From DAIOGN01 sp036745245 (GTDB lineage: Bacteria; Zixibacteria; MSB-5A5; JAUVRN01): a DNA stretch of 17,872 nucleotides. Both the position numbers and the translations under genes were made by a program. Below are positions 1 through 7,459 of this stretch, piece by piece. Within the stretch, counting starts at the first letter, position 1; every line of letters starts with the position of its first letter. The notes beneath the pieces are model-generated. The model was given only the letters and a program-made list of their open reading frames with translations, was not told the DNA's origin and did no database searches. The DNA lies in contig DAIOGN010000068.1 of the NCBI GenBank assembly GCA_036745245.1, positions 1 through 17,872 of the forward strand. The letters are read 5' to 3'.

Positions 1-113
1 CAGTATTCGGGAAAGCAGACGAAGTCGGGACGCTTGCGCAGAAGGTGCAGGCTCAAGTCGAGATCGACGTCCCGGCCGGCTTGATGCTGCACCAAAGCCA
101 CGTTTACAAGCAC
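1..113 (-). CDS. Nitrilase/carbon-nitrogen hydrolase family protein, N-terminal fragment
   Basis: The first 37 codons are visible and the rest runs off the window. The reading begins (GTG)LVNVALVQHQAGRD and continues to DFVCFPEY. A short beta strand ending in VQ, then a helix, then a strand ending in FPEY is the usual start of nitrilase-superfamily amidases. In that family the Glu of FPEY is one of the catalytic Glu-Lys-Cys residues. The start is uncertain: I chose the GTG at 113, and a second GTG lies four codons further on; no strong ribosome binding site is visible. The gene follows the SET gene on the same strand after 73 bp and may be co-transcribed with it. The substrate cannot be inferred. 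Only a short fragment supports the call. Confidence 0.55.
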   Translation of the reverse strand, partial: MLVNVALVQHQAGRDVDLDLSLHLLRKRPDFVCFPEY

Positions 114-186
114 GGAGTCTCTGGGGGCCGGCGTGTCACGGCCGACCGGCAGGAGGCGGGGCTTCGGGAGAGTTCTCGGCCGGGAT

Positions 187-630
187 CTACCGCCGGGACG
201 CTTTGGCCGTGCGCCTCGGCCGGCGATTGATCGTGCCGCGGCAGCCGGGGGCTCCGCAACGACAGCGCCACACCTTCGCGTCGGCTTCGAGGCGGTAGTC
301 GTACGTGAGTTCCTCGCCCGGCTGGATGGAGCGGTCGGCGATGATGAAGACGCGGCTTTCGCAGATTTCCGAGAAGCAGTTGGGACGACAGGAGTGATTC
401 ACGCACGGTCCCGGGAGCCGCGGGTCCCCGTCGATCACGTGACCGCAATCGAGATCGAAGAACCAGACGTGGTGCCGGCCCCGATCCCGGCGATCGGCTT
501 CCTCGTCGGTGATGATCTCTCCGAGATACTCGACGATGCGTGTGCCCTTGCGGATGCGCTCGGTGGCAAACACGCCCCGTCCGTGAATTTTCGAACGCCC
601 GATCCGGTATCGTATCTTTGCCTTCTGCAA
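187..630 (-). CDS. SET-domain protein lysine methyltransferase
   Basis: SET proteins transfer a methyl group from S-adenosylmethionine to protein lysines. The reading (147 aa from the TTG at 630) is essentially one SET domain: SKIHGRGVFA near residues 13-22, GEIITDEEADRR near 38-48, the knot motif NHSCRPN at 78-84 and ELTYDY at 107-112. It ends in a post-SET cysteine cluster (CRCGAPGC, Cys123/125/130). With the knot cysteine this normally binds structural zinc. A basic tail (RRPRRTAKASRR) closes the protein. A GTG at 663 would add 11 residues, but the TTG sits behind GAGGGGG and begins just before the conserved domain, so I prefer it. All core motifs look intact. The target is unknown; the window also encodes a bacterial histone, but nothing here shows that it is the substrate. 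Confidence 0.85.
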   Translation of the reverse strand: MQKAKIRYRIGRSKIHGRGVFATERIRKGTRIVEYLGEIITDEEADRRDRGRHHVWFFDLDCGHVIDGDPRLPGPCVNHSCRPNCFSEICESRVFIIADRSIQPGEELTYDYRLEADAKVWRCRCGAPGCRGTINRRPRRTAKASRR

Positions 631-635
631 TAGGT

Positions 636-642
636 CCCCCTC
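636..642 (-). promoter_or_regulatory. Ribosome binding site supporting the TTG start of the SET gene
   Basis: The minus strand reads GAGGGGG five bases before the TTG at 630. This favours the shorter protein over the GTG at 663. The stretch from here to 770 lies between divergent genes and should hold both promoters. I see no convincing -35/-10 pair in it. Confidence 0.45.
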
Positions 643-770
643 GAGTACGGCTGGAAACGGCACTGGTTACACCCGGACGGCTGCCTGCACAAGCGGATTC
701 TCCCCACCCGCGTGAGTACGACGTGCTTGCGGCCAACGCGCCGGAGCTTTAAGGTGGCACTGAGAGCCCC

Positions 771-1115
771 ATGAAGTCCCGTCGCCCGGATGACCGCGTG
801 GTGTATTCCACACGGAAAGCGGAGTCTCCGCCTCCGGTCGAGCCCCCCCGTGTCTCGGAGGAGCCGCTGCCCGCGGGGCTGTCGGCACGCGTGCAGCGTG
901 AGAAAGCCCACCGCGCGGGCCGCTGGGTGACCGTGGTGTACGACCTGGAGCTGCCCAACGCGCAGTTGCAGGCGTTGTGCGCCCGCATCAAGCGGCTGTG
1001 CGCCACGGGCGGCACCGTGAAGGACGGTCGCCTCGAGATTCAGGGAGATCATGCACAGAAGATCCTGGGCGAACTTGTGTCGCTCGGGATCCGGGCGCGG
1101 CGATCGGGCGCCTGA
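771..1115 (+). CDS. SUI1/eIF1-family translation factor (YciH-like)
   Basis: This is a 114-residue protein. About the first 40 residues are polar and Pro-rich (probably disordered), followed by one SUI1 domain. The C-terminal region reads CATGGTVKDGRLEIQGDH followed by a hydrophobic helix (KILGELVSLGI), the standard SUI1 signature (GGTVKDG..I.IQGDH). The family is the bacterial counterpart of eukaryotic/archaeal initiation factor 1. In bacteria (E. coli YciH) it is a ribosome-associated accessory factor, not an essential initiation factor. The length matches bacterial YciH (about 105-115). It starts at ATG 771 with only a weak upstream GAG. It converges on the MFS gene with a single base between the stop codons, so transcripts probably overlap. 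It is one of only two genes on the plus strand. Confidence 0.9.
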   Translation: MKSRRPDDRVVYSTRKAESPPPVEPPRVSEEPLPAGLSARVQREKAHRAGRWVTVVYDLELPNAQLQALCARIKRLCATGGTVKDGRLEIQGDHAQKILGELVSLGIRARRSGA

Positions 1116-1116
1116 C

Positions 1117-2596
1117 TCAGGCAGCCGGAACGGCGAGAGGCTCGGACCTGCCGTCCGCCGACCCGCTGGGGTCGGGCGAAGGCTTCGGCGGGAGCCTCAG
1201 AAACACCACCACGCTCATCACGAGGCACACGCACGCTCCGAGCAGGAGCGCCGCGCGCACTCCGAACTTCTCCGCCAGCGCCCCGAGCGTCACGCTGCCC
1301 AGGGGCAATCCGCCTCCGAACACAAGGCCCCACACACCCATGACGCGGCCGCGCAGTGCGTCGGGTACGGTGATCTGGATCTGCGTGTTTGCGGTGGAGA
1401 TGAACACGATGAGCCCGGCTCCGGAAAACGAAAGCGCGAGAGTGGCCAAAAGAGGCCAGCCGGACAGGGCGAAGACTCCGAGAGAGAGCGAAAAGAGCCA
1501 CAGCCCGCCGAATACCTGCGTGCGCGTGCGCCGCTTCTCCCCGCGGCTCGCCACGAAGAGCGCACCGGCGAGGGCCCCGGCCCCGTGCGCCGCCAGCAGC
1601 CCGCCGTAGCCCGCCTCGCGCAGCGCCAGTACGTCGCGTGCATACGCCGGGAGCAGCGCCACGTACGACCAGCCGAAGACACACACCACCGCCAGGAGAA
1701 ACAGGAGCGTGCGCACGCTCCGGGTGGCGCGCACGTAGGCAAAGCCCTCGCGCAGCATCTGCATGTGGGAACTCGCCGGTCCCGTGCGCGGCGCTTCGTG
1801 CACGCGCAGGAGCAACAGACTTCCGATCACGGCCAGGAAGCTGGCGGCATCGGCATAGAAACAGGCGGCCAGTCCGAAGGAGGCCATGATCACGCCCGCG
1901 GTGGCCGGGCCGATGATGCGCGCGGCGTTGAAGGCCGCGGAGTTCAGCGCGATGGCGTTGAGCAGGTCACGCCGCCCCACCAGCGTGATGAAGAACGACT
2001 GGCGCGTGGGCAGATCGAATGCGAAGGCCGTACCGNNNNNNNNNNCTGAATGGAGGCTGGGTCGCGTTCTCAGGATTCGCGGCGGAGCGCGCGTTGGCGT
2101 ACGTGCGCGACGACTGGGCGCTCGTGGTCACAAGGCTTACGCCGACTGCAAAACCGATCAGGGCAGCGGACACCATCAGGTGCCACACGCGAATCTCCCC
2201 GGACGCCACGAGAATGGCCACTGTGAGAGAGACCACCATCATGGAACTCTGGGCCCACAACAGAAGTTGTCGCTTGGGCCACCGGTCGGCCAGCGCTCCG
2301 GCCACCGACGACAGGAAGAACAGGGGCAACAGGCCGAGCGCCGACACCGTGCCCAGGAGGAGCTTGGAGCCCGTGAGATCATACACCAGCCAGCCCTGGG
2401 CCGTCATGCGCATCCACGTGCCCACGAGCGAGATGCCCTGGCCGATGAAGAAGATCCGGTAGGGGCGGATGGCCAGAGAAGCGAACATGCGCTGCCACAG
2501 ACTCTCGCCTGTCGCGTTTGACGCGGCCGGGGATTCGGAGGTCGGTTCCTCCGCTGTGACCTGTGACTCCGAGCCTGGACCGTTGACGCTCTCCAC
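1117..2596 (-). CDS. MFS exporter (EntS/MFS_3-like), interrupted by scaffold gap
   Basis: This is a major facilitator superfamily transporter with about 12 predicted membrane segments, probably a drug or metabolite exporter. The N-terminal half (GTG at 2596) has a polar leader of about 30 residues, then RIFFIGQGISLVGTWM and the loop GALADRWPKR, the MFS signature between TM2 and TM3. The C-terminal half resumes after the gap with AFDLPTRQSFFITLVGRRDLLNA, the family's D-x-P-x-R-Q motif, and runs to LAVPAA. The 10 Ns at 2036-2045 are a placeholder. Taken literally they put the halves in different frames, and about 90 bp beside the gap do not read as MFS, so the true middle is unknown. The gene lies downstream of the diguanylate cyclase on the same strand, 131 bp away. 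Substrate unknown. Confidence 0.85.
2036..2045. other. Assembly gap 1 (10 Ns) inside the MFS gene
   Basis: There is a run of 10 Ns. Recognisable MFS sequence stops near 2130 on the right side and resumes at once on the left side (2035), so an unrelated contig end of roughly 90 bp lies against the gap. The true gap length is unknown. Confidence 0.97.
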
Positions 2597-2727
2597 TGCG
2601 GATCAATATACGGAATCGAACCAACGGGCGCCCGCTCATCCTCCGGCAGGAGGGCACACGGACGGACTCACGGAGTCAGCGAACCGTGGAGCTTGAGGGC
2701 GGGCGCGGCAGAAGCGAATCGAGGCCG

Positions 2728-4296
2728 TCAGATGGCGCAGACGGCGTTCTTGCCCGAACTCTTGGCGCGGTAAAGCGCCTTGTCCACCAGCTCCACGATG
2801 TGGTCGGCCGTGCCGCCGTTGTCGGGGTACGTGGAGATGCCGATGGACACGGTGACGCGTAACGAGGGGAGGAGGCCCTCTTCGGAGAACACTGTGCGCT
2901 CCACTTCCGTGCGGATCCGGTCGCCGATGTCCGAGGCGTCGGCCGCGACGGTCTGCGGCAGAATCACGATGAACTCGTCGCCGCCGTAACGGCACACCAT
3001 GTCGGTGTCGCGCACGATGCCGCAGACCACCCGCGTGATGCCCTTGAGCACCAGGTTCCCCGCCTGATGACCGTAGGAATCGTTGCACACCTTGAAGTTG
3101 TCGACGTCCACCATGATGAGCGACAGCGGCTGGTCGTACCGCCGTGCGCGGCGCTGCTCCTCCGCAAAGCGCTCGGTGAAGGCACGGTAGTTGTAGGTGC
3201 CCGTGAGCACGTCCTTGGTGGACTGGTCCTCGAGCTGCTTGTGCAGGCGCGCGTTTTCCAGCCCCATGGCGGCCGACGAGGCCAGGATGGTGAGGATTTT
3301 CTCGTCCACTTCGGAGAAGGCGCCCACCTCAGAGGATTCGGCGTTGAGCGCGCCGATCGTCACGCCGCGCGAGATCATGGGCACGGCCAGTTCACTGCGC
3401 GCCCCGGAGAGTCCGGGCTGGTAGCGATCGTCGGTGGACACGTCGTACAGGCGCTGCGCGCGGCCGGTGCGCGCCACGTACCCCGGGATGCCCTGCAGAT
3501 CGAACAACACGGGCGGCTTGAGGCGCTCCGTCTGGCCCCGTTCCATGCGCGCCACGAGCAACAGGCCGTTGCGGTTCTGGTTGAACAGGAGCACGCCGAG
3601 GTGCTGATAGCCCAGGATTTTCAGAGCGATCGCCAGTAACTCATCCGTGATCTTCTCCGGGTCGTTGTGCTCGCCCAGGCTCTGCGCCGTCTCGTACACC
3701 GTCTCCAGCTCGGCGTGAGCCTTCTCCAGTTCGGAGGTGCGCTGATTGAGCGTGTTGAGCGCGCGCAGCAGGCGTTCCTCCGACTGGCGGAAGAACTCCG
3801 CCATGTACCCGGCGGCATACGCAAAGGCCCACAGGAGGGCCATGCGCAACAGCAGGTCGCCGAAGTACATCCCGGGGATCGCCTGGTTGTTCGTGAGCAG
3901 GTAGTTCAGCGTGGCGATGAAGCTCAACAACAGTCCCGAGTTCATTCCCAGGTAGTACGACCCGAACCCGATGGACAAAAAGTACAGGAGGAAAAAGTCC
4001 GACTCCATGCCGCCCGTGTAGCGGATGAGCACCGTCACGAGGAACACGTCGAACAGCAGCGTCCCCCAGTAGAGATTCTTGGTCGACAACCACTGGCGGC
4101 GCACCGCGAGGAAGAAGAGACCCAGGTGCACCGAGAAGCCGGCCAGGAGGTACTGGATGACGACTTTTTCCTCCTCCCCGGGGTGGGCGAAAAACCACCA
4201 GAGAACGATGCCCATGGCGGACAGGCCGCGGGCATAGAGGAAGAGCGTCTCGATCTGGGGTACCAGATTGGTGTTGCCGATCCTGAGTCGAGTCAT
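2728..4296 (-). CDS. Membrane-anchored GAF-GGDEF diguanylate cyclase
   Basis: It makes cyclic di-GMP from GTP at the membrane. From the ATG at 4296 the 522-aa protein has about six membrane segments (roughly 23-166, a MASE-like sensor region) and a short coiled coil (168-205). A GAF domain (about 205-350) and a C-terminal GGDEF domain (about 357-520) follow. The active-site loop is RYGGDEF (GGDEF at 438-442). The product-inhibition site RxxD is present as RDTD at 429-432, exactly five residues upstream. Both the catalytic and feedback sites are therefore intact, so I infer an active, product-inhibited enzyme. There is no EAL domain. A GTG at 4329 would add 11 residues. It follows motB by at most 47 bp on the same strand, which links it to motility. 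The ligand of the GAF domain is unknown. Confidence 0.92.
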   Translation of the reverse strand: MTRLRIGNTNLVPQIETLFLYARGLSAMGIVLWWFFAHPGEEEKVVIQYLLAGFSVHLGLFFLAVRRQWLSTKNLYWGTLLFDVFLVTVLIRYTGGMESDFFLLYFLSIGFGSYYLGMNSGLLLSFIATLNYLLTNNQAIPGMYFGDLLLRMALLWAFAYAAGYMAEFFRQSEERLLRALNTLNQRTSELEKAHAELETVYETAQSLGEHNDPEKITDELLAIALKILGYQHLGVLLFNQNRNGLLLVARMERGQTERLKPPVLFDLQGIPGYVARTGRAQRLYDVSTDDRYQPGLSGARSELAVPMISRGVTIGALNAESSEVGAFSEVDEKILTILASSAAMGLENARLHKQLEDQSTKDVLTGTYNYRAFTERFAEEQRRARRYDQPLSLIMVDVDNFKVCNDSYGHQAGNLVLKGITRVVCGIVRDTDMVCRYGGDEFIVILPQTVAADASDIGDRIRTEVERTVFSEEGLLPSLRVTVSIGISTYPDNGGTADHIVELVDKALYRAKSSGKNAVCAI

Positions 4297-4343
4297 GGTG
4301 GGTCGGGGCCCGGAGCTCTCCCTGCGCACAGGCTGCAGTGCGC

Positions 4344-5258
4344 TTACGGAGTGGGAGGCTCGGGTTGGCCTTTCAGTTGTTCGAGAGCGCTGCGATACCC
4401 TTCGCCGTCGCGGTAGACATAGGTGCGACCGTCCAGGGTAATGCGCGCTCTGACCGTTTCTTCGAAATCGTTGAGCACCAGAATCGAGATCCGGCGGTTG
4501 CGTGGATCGGCGGGATCATACCCCGTGCGCGGCCGGTTGGCGGAATAGCCGCGGATCTCGCGGATCCGACCCTTCGTCATTCCGGACGCCTCCATCGCGG
4601 CGCGGGCCGAGTTGGCGCGGTCGGCCGACAGTTCCCAGTTGGTGTAGCGTGAGGTGGCGGTGTACGACGTGCTGTCGGTGTGGCCCTCGATCACGATGTG
4701 GTTCGGCATCGCTGACAACTGGCTCGCGATGAGCGAGAGGACGTGGCTGGTGCGCGGTCCAAGTGCGGCCGAGCCCGACTGGAAGAAGGCTTCCCCCGTG
4801 TTGGGTTCGATGAGCTGGATGCGCAGTCCTTCGTCCGTCATTTCGATTTCCATGTTGCCGGACAATTCGGCCAGCTCGGGAGCAGCCTGAAGCTGACGCC
4901 GGATCTTCTGCCCCGCATCGGCGAGCTGCTGGCGTACCGCCTCTTCCGCCTCTTTCTGAAGTTGCTGAAGCGTCACCGCCACGGAGTCGGCGGGCGTGCC
5001 GGGCTTCGCTTCGAGAATCGCACCGCCGCCGGAGAGCGTTCCTTCGCCCTTGCCGAAGGCGACGGGGTCGCGGAAGTACCCTCCCACCGATTCCTTCACC
5101 GGCGCGCTCTGACCCACCAGCCACATCACCAGAAAGAACGCCATCATCGCAGTCACGAAGTCGGCGTAGGCCACCTTCCAGGCGCCGCCGTGATGACCGG
5201 CGTGCTCCTTTTTCCGGGCCTTGACGATGATGACCGGTTGCTTCGAGTCTTCGCCCAT
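4344..5258 (-). CDS. motB: MotB flagellar stator protein (proton channel and peptidoglycan anchor)
   Basis: MotB and MotA form the ion-driven stator that turns the flagellar motor. The 304-aa protein has a short basic cytoplasmic start, then GGAWKVAYADFVTAMMAFFL. This is the single membrane helix, with Asp33 as the ion-binding residue. A plug/linker region and a C-terminal OmpA-like peptidoglycan-binding domain follow (VIEGHTDS, then NWELSADRANSAR). The WKVAYADFVTAMM motif with Ala next to Asp is typical of proton-type MotB. It starts at ATG 5258, three bases after the motA stop, so the pair is one operon. No flagellar structural genes lie in the window, but OmpA-domain proteins outside stators lack this N-terminal helix, so the call is firm. 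Confidence 0.95.
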   Translation of the reverse strand: MGEDSKQPVIIVKARKKEHAGHHGGAWKVAYADFVTAMMAFFLVMWLVGQSAPVKESVGGYFRDPVAFGKGEGTLSGGGAILEAKPGTPADSVAVTLQQLQKEAEEAVRQQLADAGQKIRRQLQAAPELAELSGNMEIEMTDEGLRIQLIEPNTGEAFFQSGSAALGPRTSHVLSLIASQLSAMPNHIVIEGHTDSTSYTATSRYTNWELSADRANSARAAMEASGMTKGRIREIRGYSANRPRTGYDPADPRNRRISILVLNDFEETVRARITLDGRTYVYRDGEGYRSALEQLKGQPEPPTP

Positions 5259-5261
5259 GGG

Positions 5262-6119
5262 CTAACCGGACTTCTGCTTTCGGCACGCGGCTTCGACGTC
5301 CGTGAAGCTGGGGCGCACTTCGTTGAAGATGTTGCGGCGGGCGAACTCCACCGCAATTGCAGGGGCGGCGCCCTTGTGGAACGCCAGGATCCCCTCCTTC
5401 ATGCAGGCGAAGTAGCGGGCCGAGTCGGCGTTGCGATGCTGGATGTTGGAGGCCAGAGGCTGTACGAAACCGTAGCTCAAAAGAATGCCCAGAAACGTGC
5501 CTACGAGAGCCGCACCCACCTTGTGGCCGATCACTTCAGGCGGGCCGTCGATGGCGCCCATCGTGATCACCACGCCCAGCACGGCGGCCACGATGCCGAG
5601 GCCGGGGAGCGCGTCGCCCACCGAGCTGAGGCTGCTCACGGGCTTGGCTTTCTCCTCATGGTGCGTCTCGAGGTCTGCGTCCATGAGGTTATCCAGATCG
5701 TGTGTATTCACGGACCCGGTGATCAGGACACGCATGGTGTCGGCCAGGAAGCTGACGGCGTGGTGATCGCGCTGAAATTCAGGATACTTTTTGAACAGTG
5801 AGCTTTTCTTGGGATCCTCCACGTGGGCCTCGAGCCCGAGAACACCGTCGCGCTTGGCGATGGAAAACAATTCGTAGAGGAGCAGAAGCAGGTTCTGGTA
5901 TTTCTGCTTCGAATAGCCCGCTGACAGAACCGACGAGAGGTCGCGAAAGAGCGCCTTGAGCACACCCATGGGCGTGGAGATGAGAATCGAGCCCACGGCG
6001 GCACCGCCGATGATCACGAATTCGGCCGGCTGGTAGAGCACAAGAATGTGCCCGCCTTCCATGACGTATCCGCCGAACACCGCGCCGGCGACCACCAGGA
6101 TCCCTGCGAGCGCTATCAA
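5262..6119 (-). CDS. motA: MotA flagellar stator protein
   Basis: MotA is the membrane subunit of the stator and contacts the rotor. The 285-aa protein has four membrane segments: near residues 2-20 and 33-50, then a large cytoplasmic loop with charged residues (AKRDGVLGLEAHVEDP), then a pair near 165-215. The segment SSVGDALPGLGIVAAVLGVVITM holds the conserved Pro and Gly residues of TM3, followed by VGAALVGTFLGILLSYGFVQP (TM4). The start is a TTG at 6119. It is supported by GGAGGGGG eight bases upstream, and the N-terminal hydrophobic helix begins at once. It is first in the motA-motB-diguanylate cyclase cluster and divergent from the prepilin. Confidence 0.95.
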   Translation of the reverse strand: MIALAGILVVAGAVFGGYVMEGGHILVLYQPAEFVIIGGAAVGSILISTPMGVLKALFRDLSSVLSAGYSKQKYQNLLLLLYELFSIAKRDGVLGLEAHVEDPKKSSLFKKYPEFQRDHHAVSFLADTMRVLITGSVNTHDLDNLMDADLETHHEEKAKPVSSLSSVGDALPGLGIVAAVLGVVITMGAIDGPPEVIGHKVGAALVGTFLGILLSYGFVQPLASNIQHRNADSARYFACMKEGILAFHKGAAPAIAVEFARRNIFNEVRPSFTDVEAACRKQKSG

Positions 6120-6336
6120 GACGTGATCCCCCTCCAGGTTGGGCAGTCCCCCACAGCCGGGAGACGCCTCCGTTCAGGAGATCGGAAGACCACCAGCTCG
6201 GCATTACCACTGAATCGAAGTGTATGTGCCCCGTGGGCGGAGATGACATAACAGCAAGCGGCCGCCGCTGGACTCCCTCGCGTTGGAGCCGATACTTGAA
6301 CTAAGGACCCGGGAGGCTTCGGGCTCTCCTTTGACT
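6120..6336. other. Divergent intergenic region motA / prepilin
   Basis: These 217 bp separate motA (left, minus) from the prepilin (right, plus) and must hold both promoters. Apart from the motA ribosome binding site I see no certain element. GCCGATAC at 6288-6295 resembles the -10 box of sigma-28 promoters but lacks a matching -35 box. Confidence 0.4.
6128..6135 (-). promoter_or_regulatory. Strong ribosome binding site fixing the TTG start of motA
   Basis: The minus strand reads GGAGGGGG eight bases before the TTG. No ATG lies nearby in frame, so this site decides the start. Confidence 0.7.
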
Positions 6337-6867
6337 ATGCTTCGAAACGAACGCGGTTTCACGATCATCGAACTGCTCATCGGAGCCCTGATCGCTTTTG
6401 CGATCGGCGCCGCCACCTTTGAGTTTTACCAGGCGCAGCATCGCCTCTATCTCGCGCAGACCGAGATCGTGGAACGCCAGGGCAATCTCCGCTTCGCCAT
6501 CGAGGACTTGTCGCGCCTGGTGCGCCGCTCGGGGTATCGACTCGTGGGCGGTGATATTCTCCGGGTGTCGGCGACGTTCGACACGCTCGAAGTCTTCCTG
6601 GGGAACGATTCGGATCTCACCTGCGACACGGTGCGTTACTACGTGAACCGCTTCGACGATCCGCCGTCGCTCATCAAGCAGATCAATCAGACCACGCCTG
6701 CCGTGTTCGCGCAGGGGATCGACAGCGCCTTCTTCGTGCCGGCCGGCGGAACTCCGCCCGAACGGCTGGCCGTGTCGCTGGTGGCTGTGGAGCTCACGAC
6801 GTACGACAACACGGCCCTCTCCACGCGCCGCCGCGTGGGCGAAACCATCAATCTCCGGAATCAGTAA
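6337..6867 (+). CDS. Type IV prepilin-like protein (PilW-type minor pilin)
   Basis: It has a class III signal peptide: a short basic leader MLRNERG, then FTIIELLIGALIAFAIGAA. The prepilin peptidase site lies between Gly7 and Phe8, and the conserved Glu is the fifth residue of the mature protein (Glu12 here). A hydrophobic helix and a soluble domain of about 140 residues follow, ending in VGETINLRNQ, a usual end for PilW/PulJ-type minor pilins. I chose the ATG at 6337 because it puts the leader at normal length; the open frame extends back to 6283. The protein has 176 aa. No other pilin, secretin or pilus motor gene is in the window, so it is an orphan here. Its TAA stop lies inside the left arm of the inverted repeat that follows. 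Confidence 0.85.
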   Translation: MLRNERGFTIIELLIGALIAFAIGAATFEFYQAQHRLYLAQTEIVERQGNLRFAIEDLSRLVRRSGYRLVGGDILRVSATFDTLEVFLGNDSDLTCDTVRYYVNRFDDPPSLIKQINQTTPAVFAQGIDSAFFVPAGGTPPERLAVSLVAVELTTYDNTALSTRRRVGETINLRNQ

Positions 6868-6956
6868 AGTAGGGTCAGAGTCGACTTTCTAACTCATGGG
6901 GATTGTCTGGAGTCTGAACTGAGTCCAGTAGAAAGTCGACTCTGACCCTACTTTAC
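6864..6956. repeat. 93-bp palindromic element with perfect 28-bp inverted repeats
   Basis: The left arm 6864-6891 and right arm 6929-6956 are exact reverse complements over 28 bases, with a 37-base centre. The arm core reads AGGGTCAGAGTCGACTTTCT. The centre holds a smaller imperfect palindrome (CTGGA...TCCAG, 6907-6928). The element fills the space between two convergent genes: it overlaps the prepilin stop and ends 2 bp before the leuD stop. As RNA either strand would fold into a very long hairpin, so it could act as a two-way terminator. The structure resembles MITE or REP-type mobile palindromes. Copy number in the genome is not visible here, and it occurs once in this window. Confidence 0.9.
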
Positions 6957-6958
6957 CG

Positions 6959-7459
6959 TCACACGACGAAGTCGCCGTGCTTCTTGATGTGTGCCACGAG
7001 GCCGCCGTCTTCGAGAATGCGGGTCATGACCGAGGGCAGGGGTGGAAACTCGTAGGTGCGGCCGCGAGTGTGGTTGATGAGCCGCCCGGCCTCGAGTTGA
7101 ACTTCGAGCTCGTCGCCGTCCTGGATGTCGGAGGTGTCGAGTTCGATGGCGGGCACGCCGACGTTGATGCAGTTGCGGAAGAAAATCCGGGCGAAACTTT
7201 TGGCCACCACTGCGGAGAGTCCACAGAGCTTCATCATGAGGGCGGCCTGTTCACGGCTGGAGCCCATGCCGAAGTTGTCATCGGCCACCACGAAGTCGCC
7301 GGGCTTCACATTGGGGGCGAACTCCTCGCGCGCGTCGCAGAGCGTGATCGATCTCAGCTTTGCGTTGTCGGAGAGAAACTCCACGTACCGGCCCGGAAAG
7401 ATCAGGTCGGTGGACACGTTGGCCGGAAAGGTCCAGGCCCGTCCACGTTTAGCGGCCAT
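6959..7459 (-). CDS. leuD: Aconitase-family dehydratase small subunit (LeuD/HacB-type)
   Basis: This is the swivel-domain subunit of a two-subunit hydro-lyase of the 3-isopropylmalate dehydratase group (leucine pathway), or of a relative such as homoaconitase. The 166 aa include DDNFGMGSSREQAA, the conserved substrate-binding loop, and SFARIFFRNCINVGVP, a strong family signature. The specificity loop near residues 19-27 reads LIFPGRYVEF where isopropylmalate enzymes usually have ARYLRT. The substrate is therefore not certain. It starts at ATG 7459 and overlaps the leuC end by 11 bp, as expected for subunits made together. No other leucine genes (leuA, leuB) are nearby. The family call is firm; the leucine role is only a default. 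Confidence 0.88.
   Translation of the reverse strand: MAAKRGRAWTFPANVSTDLIFPGRYVEFLSDNAKLRSITLCDAREEFAPNVKPGDFVVADDNFGMGSSREQAALMMKLCGLSAVVAKSFARIFFRNCINVGVPAIELDTSDIQDGDELEVQLEAGRLINHTRGRTYEFPPLPSVMTRILEDGGLVAHIKKHGDFVV

Noticed and set aside
2608..2625. T-loop-like GGTTCGATTCC on the minus strand, possible tRNA
   Set aside because: The flanking bases cannot form the T-stem or acceptor stem, and no anticodon arm is present.
3667..4416. Long open frame on the plus strand opposite the diguanylate cyclase
   Set aside because: Its protein is Gln/Glu/His/Arg-rich with no domain, and the minus strand carries a complete GAF-GGDEF protein. It is a high-GC shadow.
6288..6295. GCCGATAC as a sigma-28 promoter -10 box
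   Set aside because: It matches the consensus in seven of eight bases, but no TAAA-type -35 box lies about 11 bases upstream, and it points to the prepilin, not motAB.
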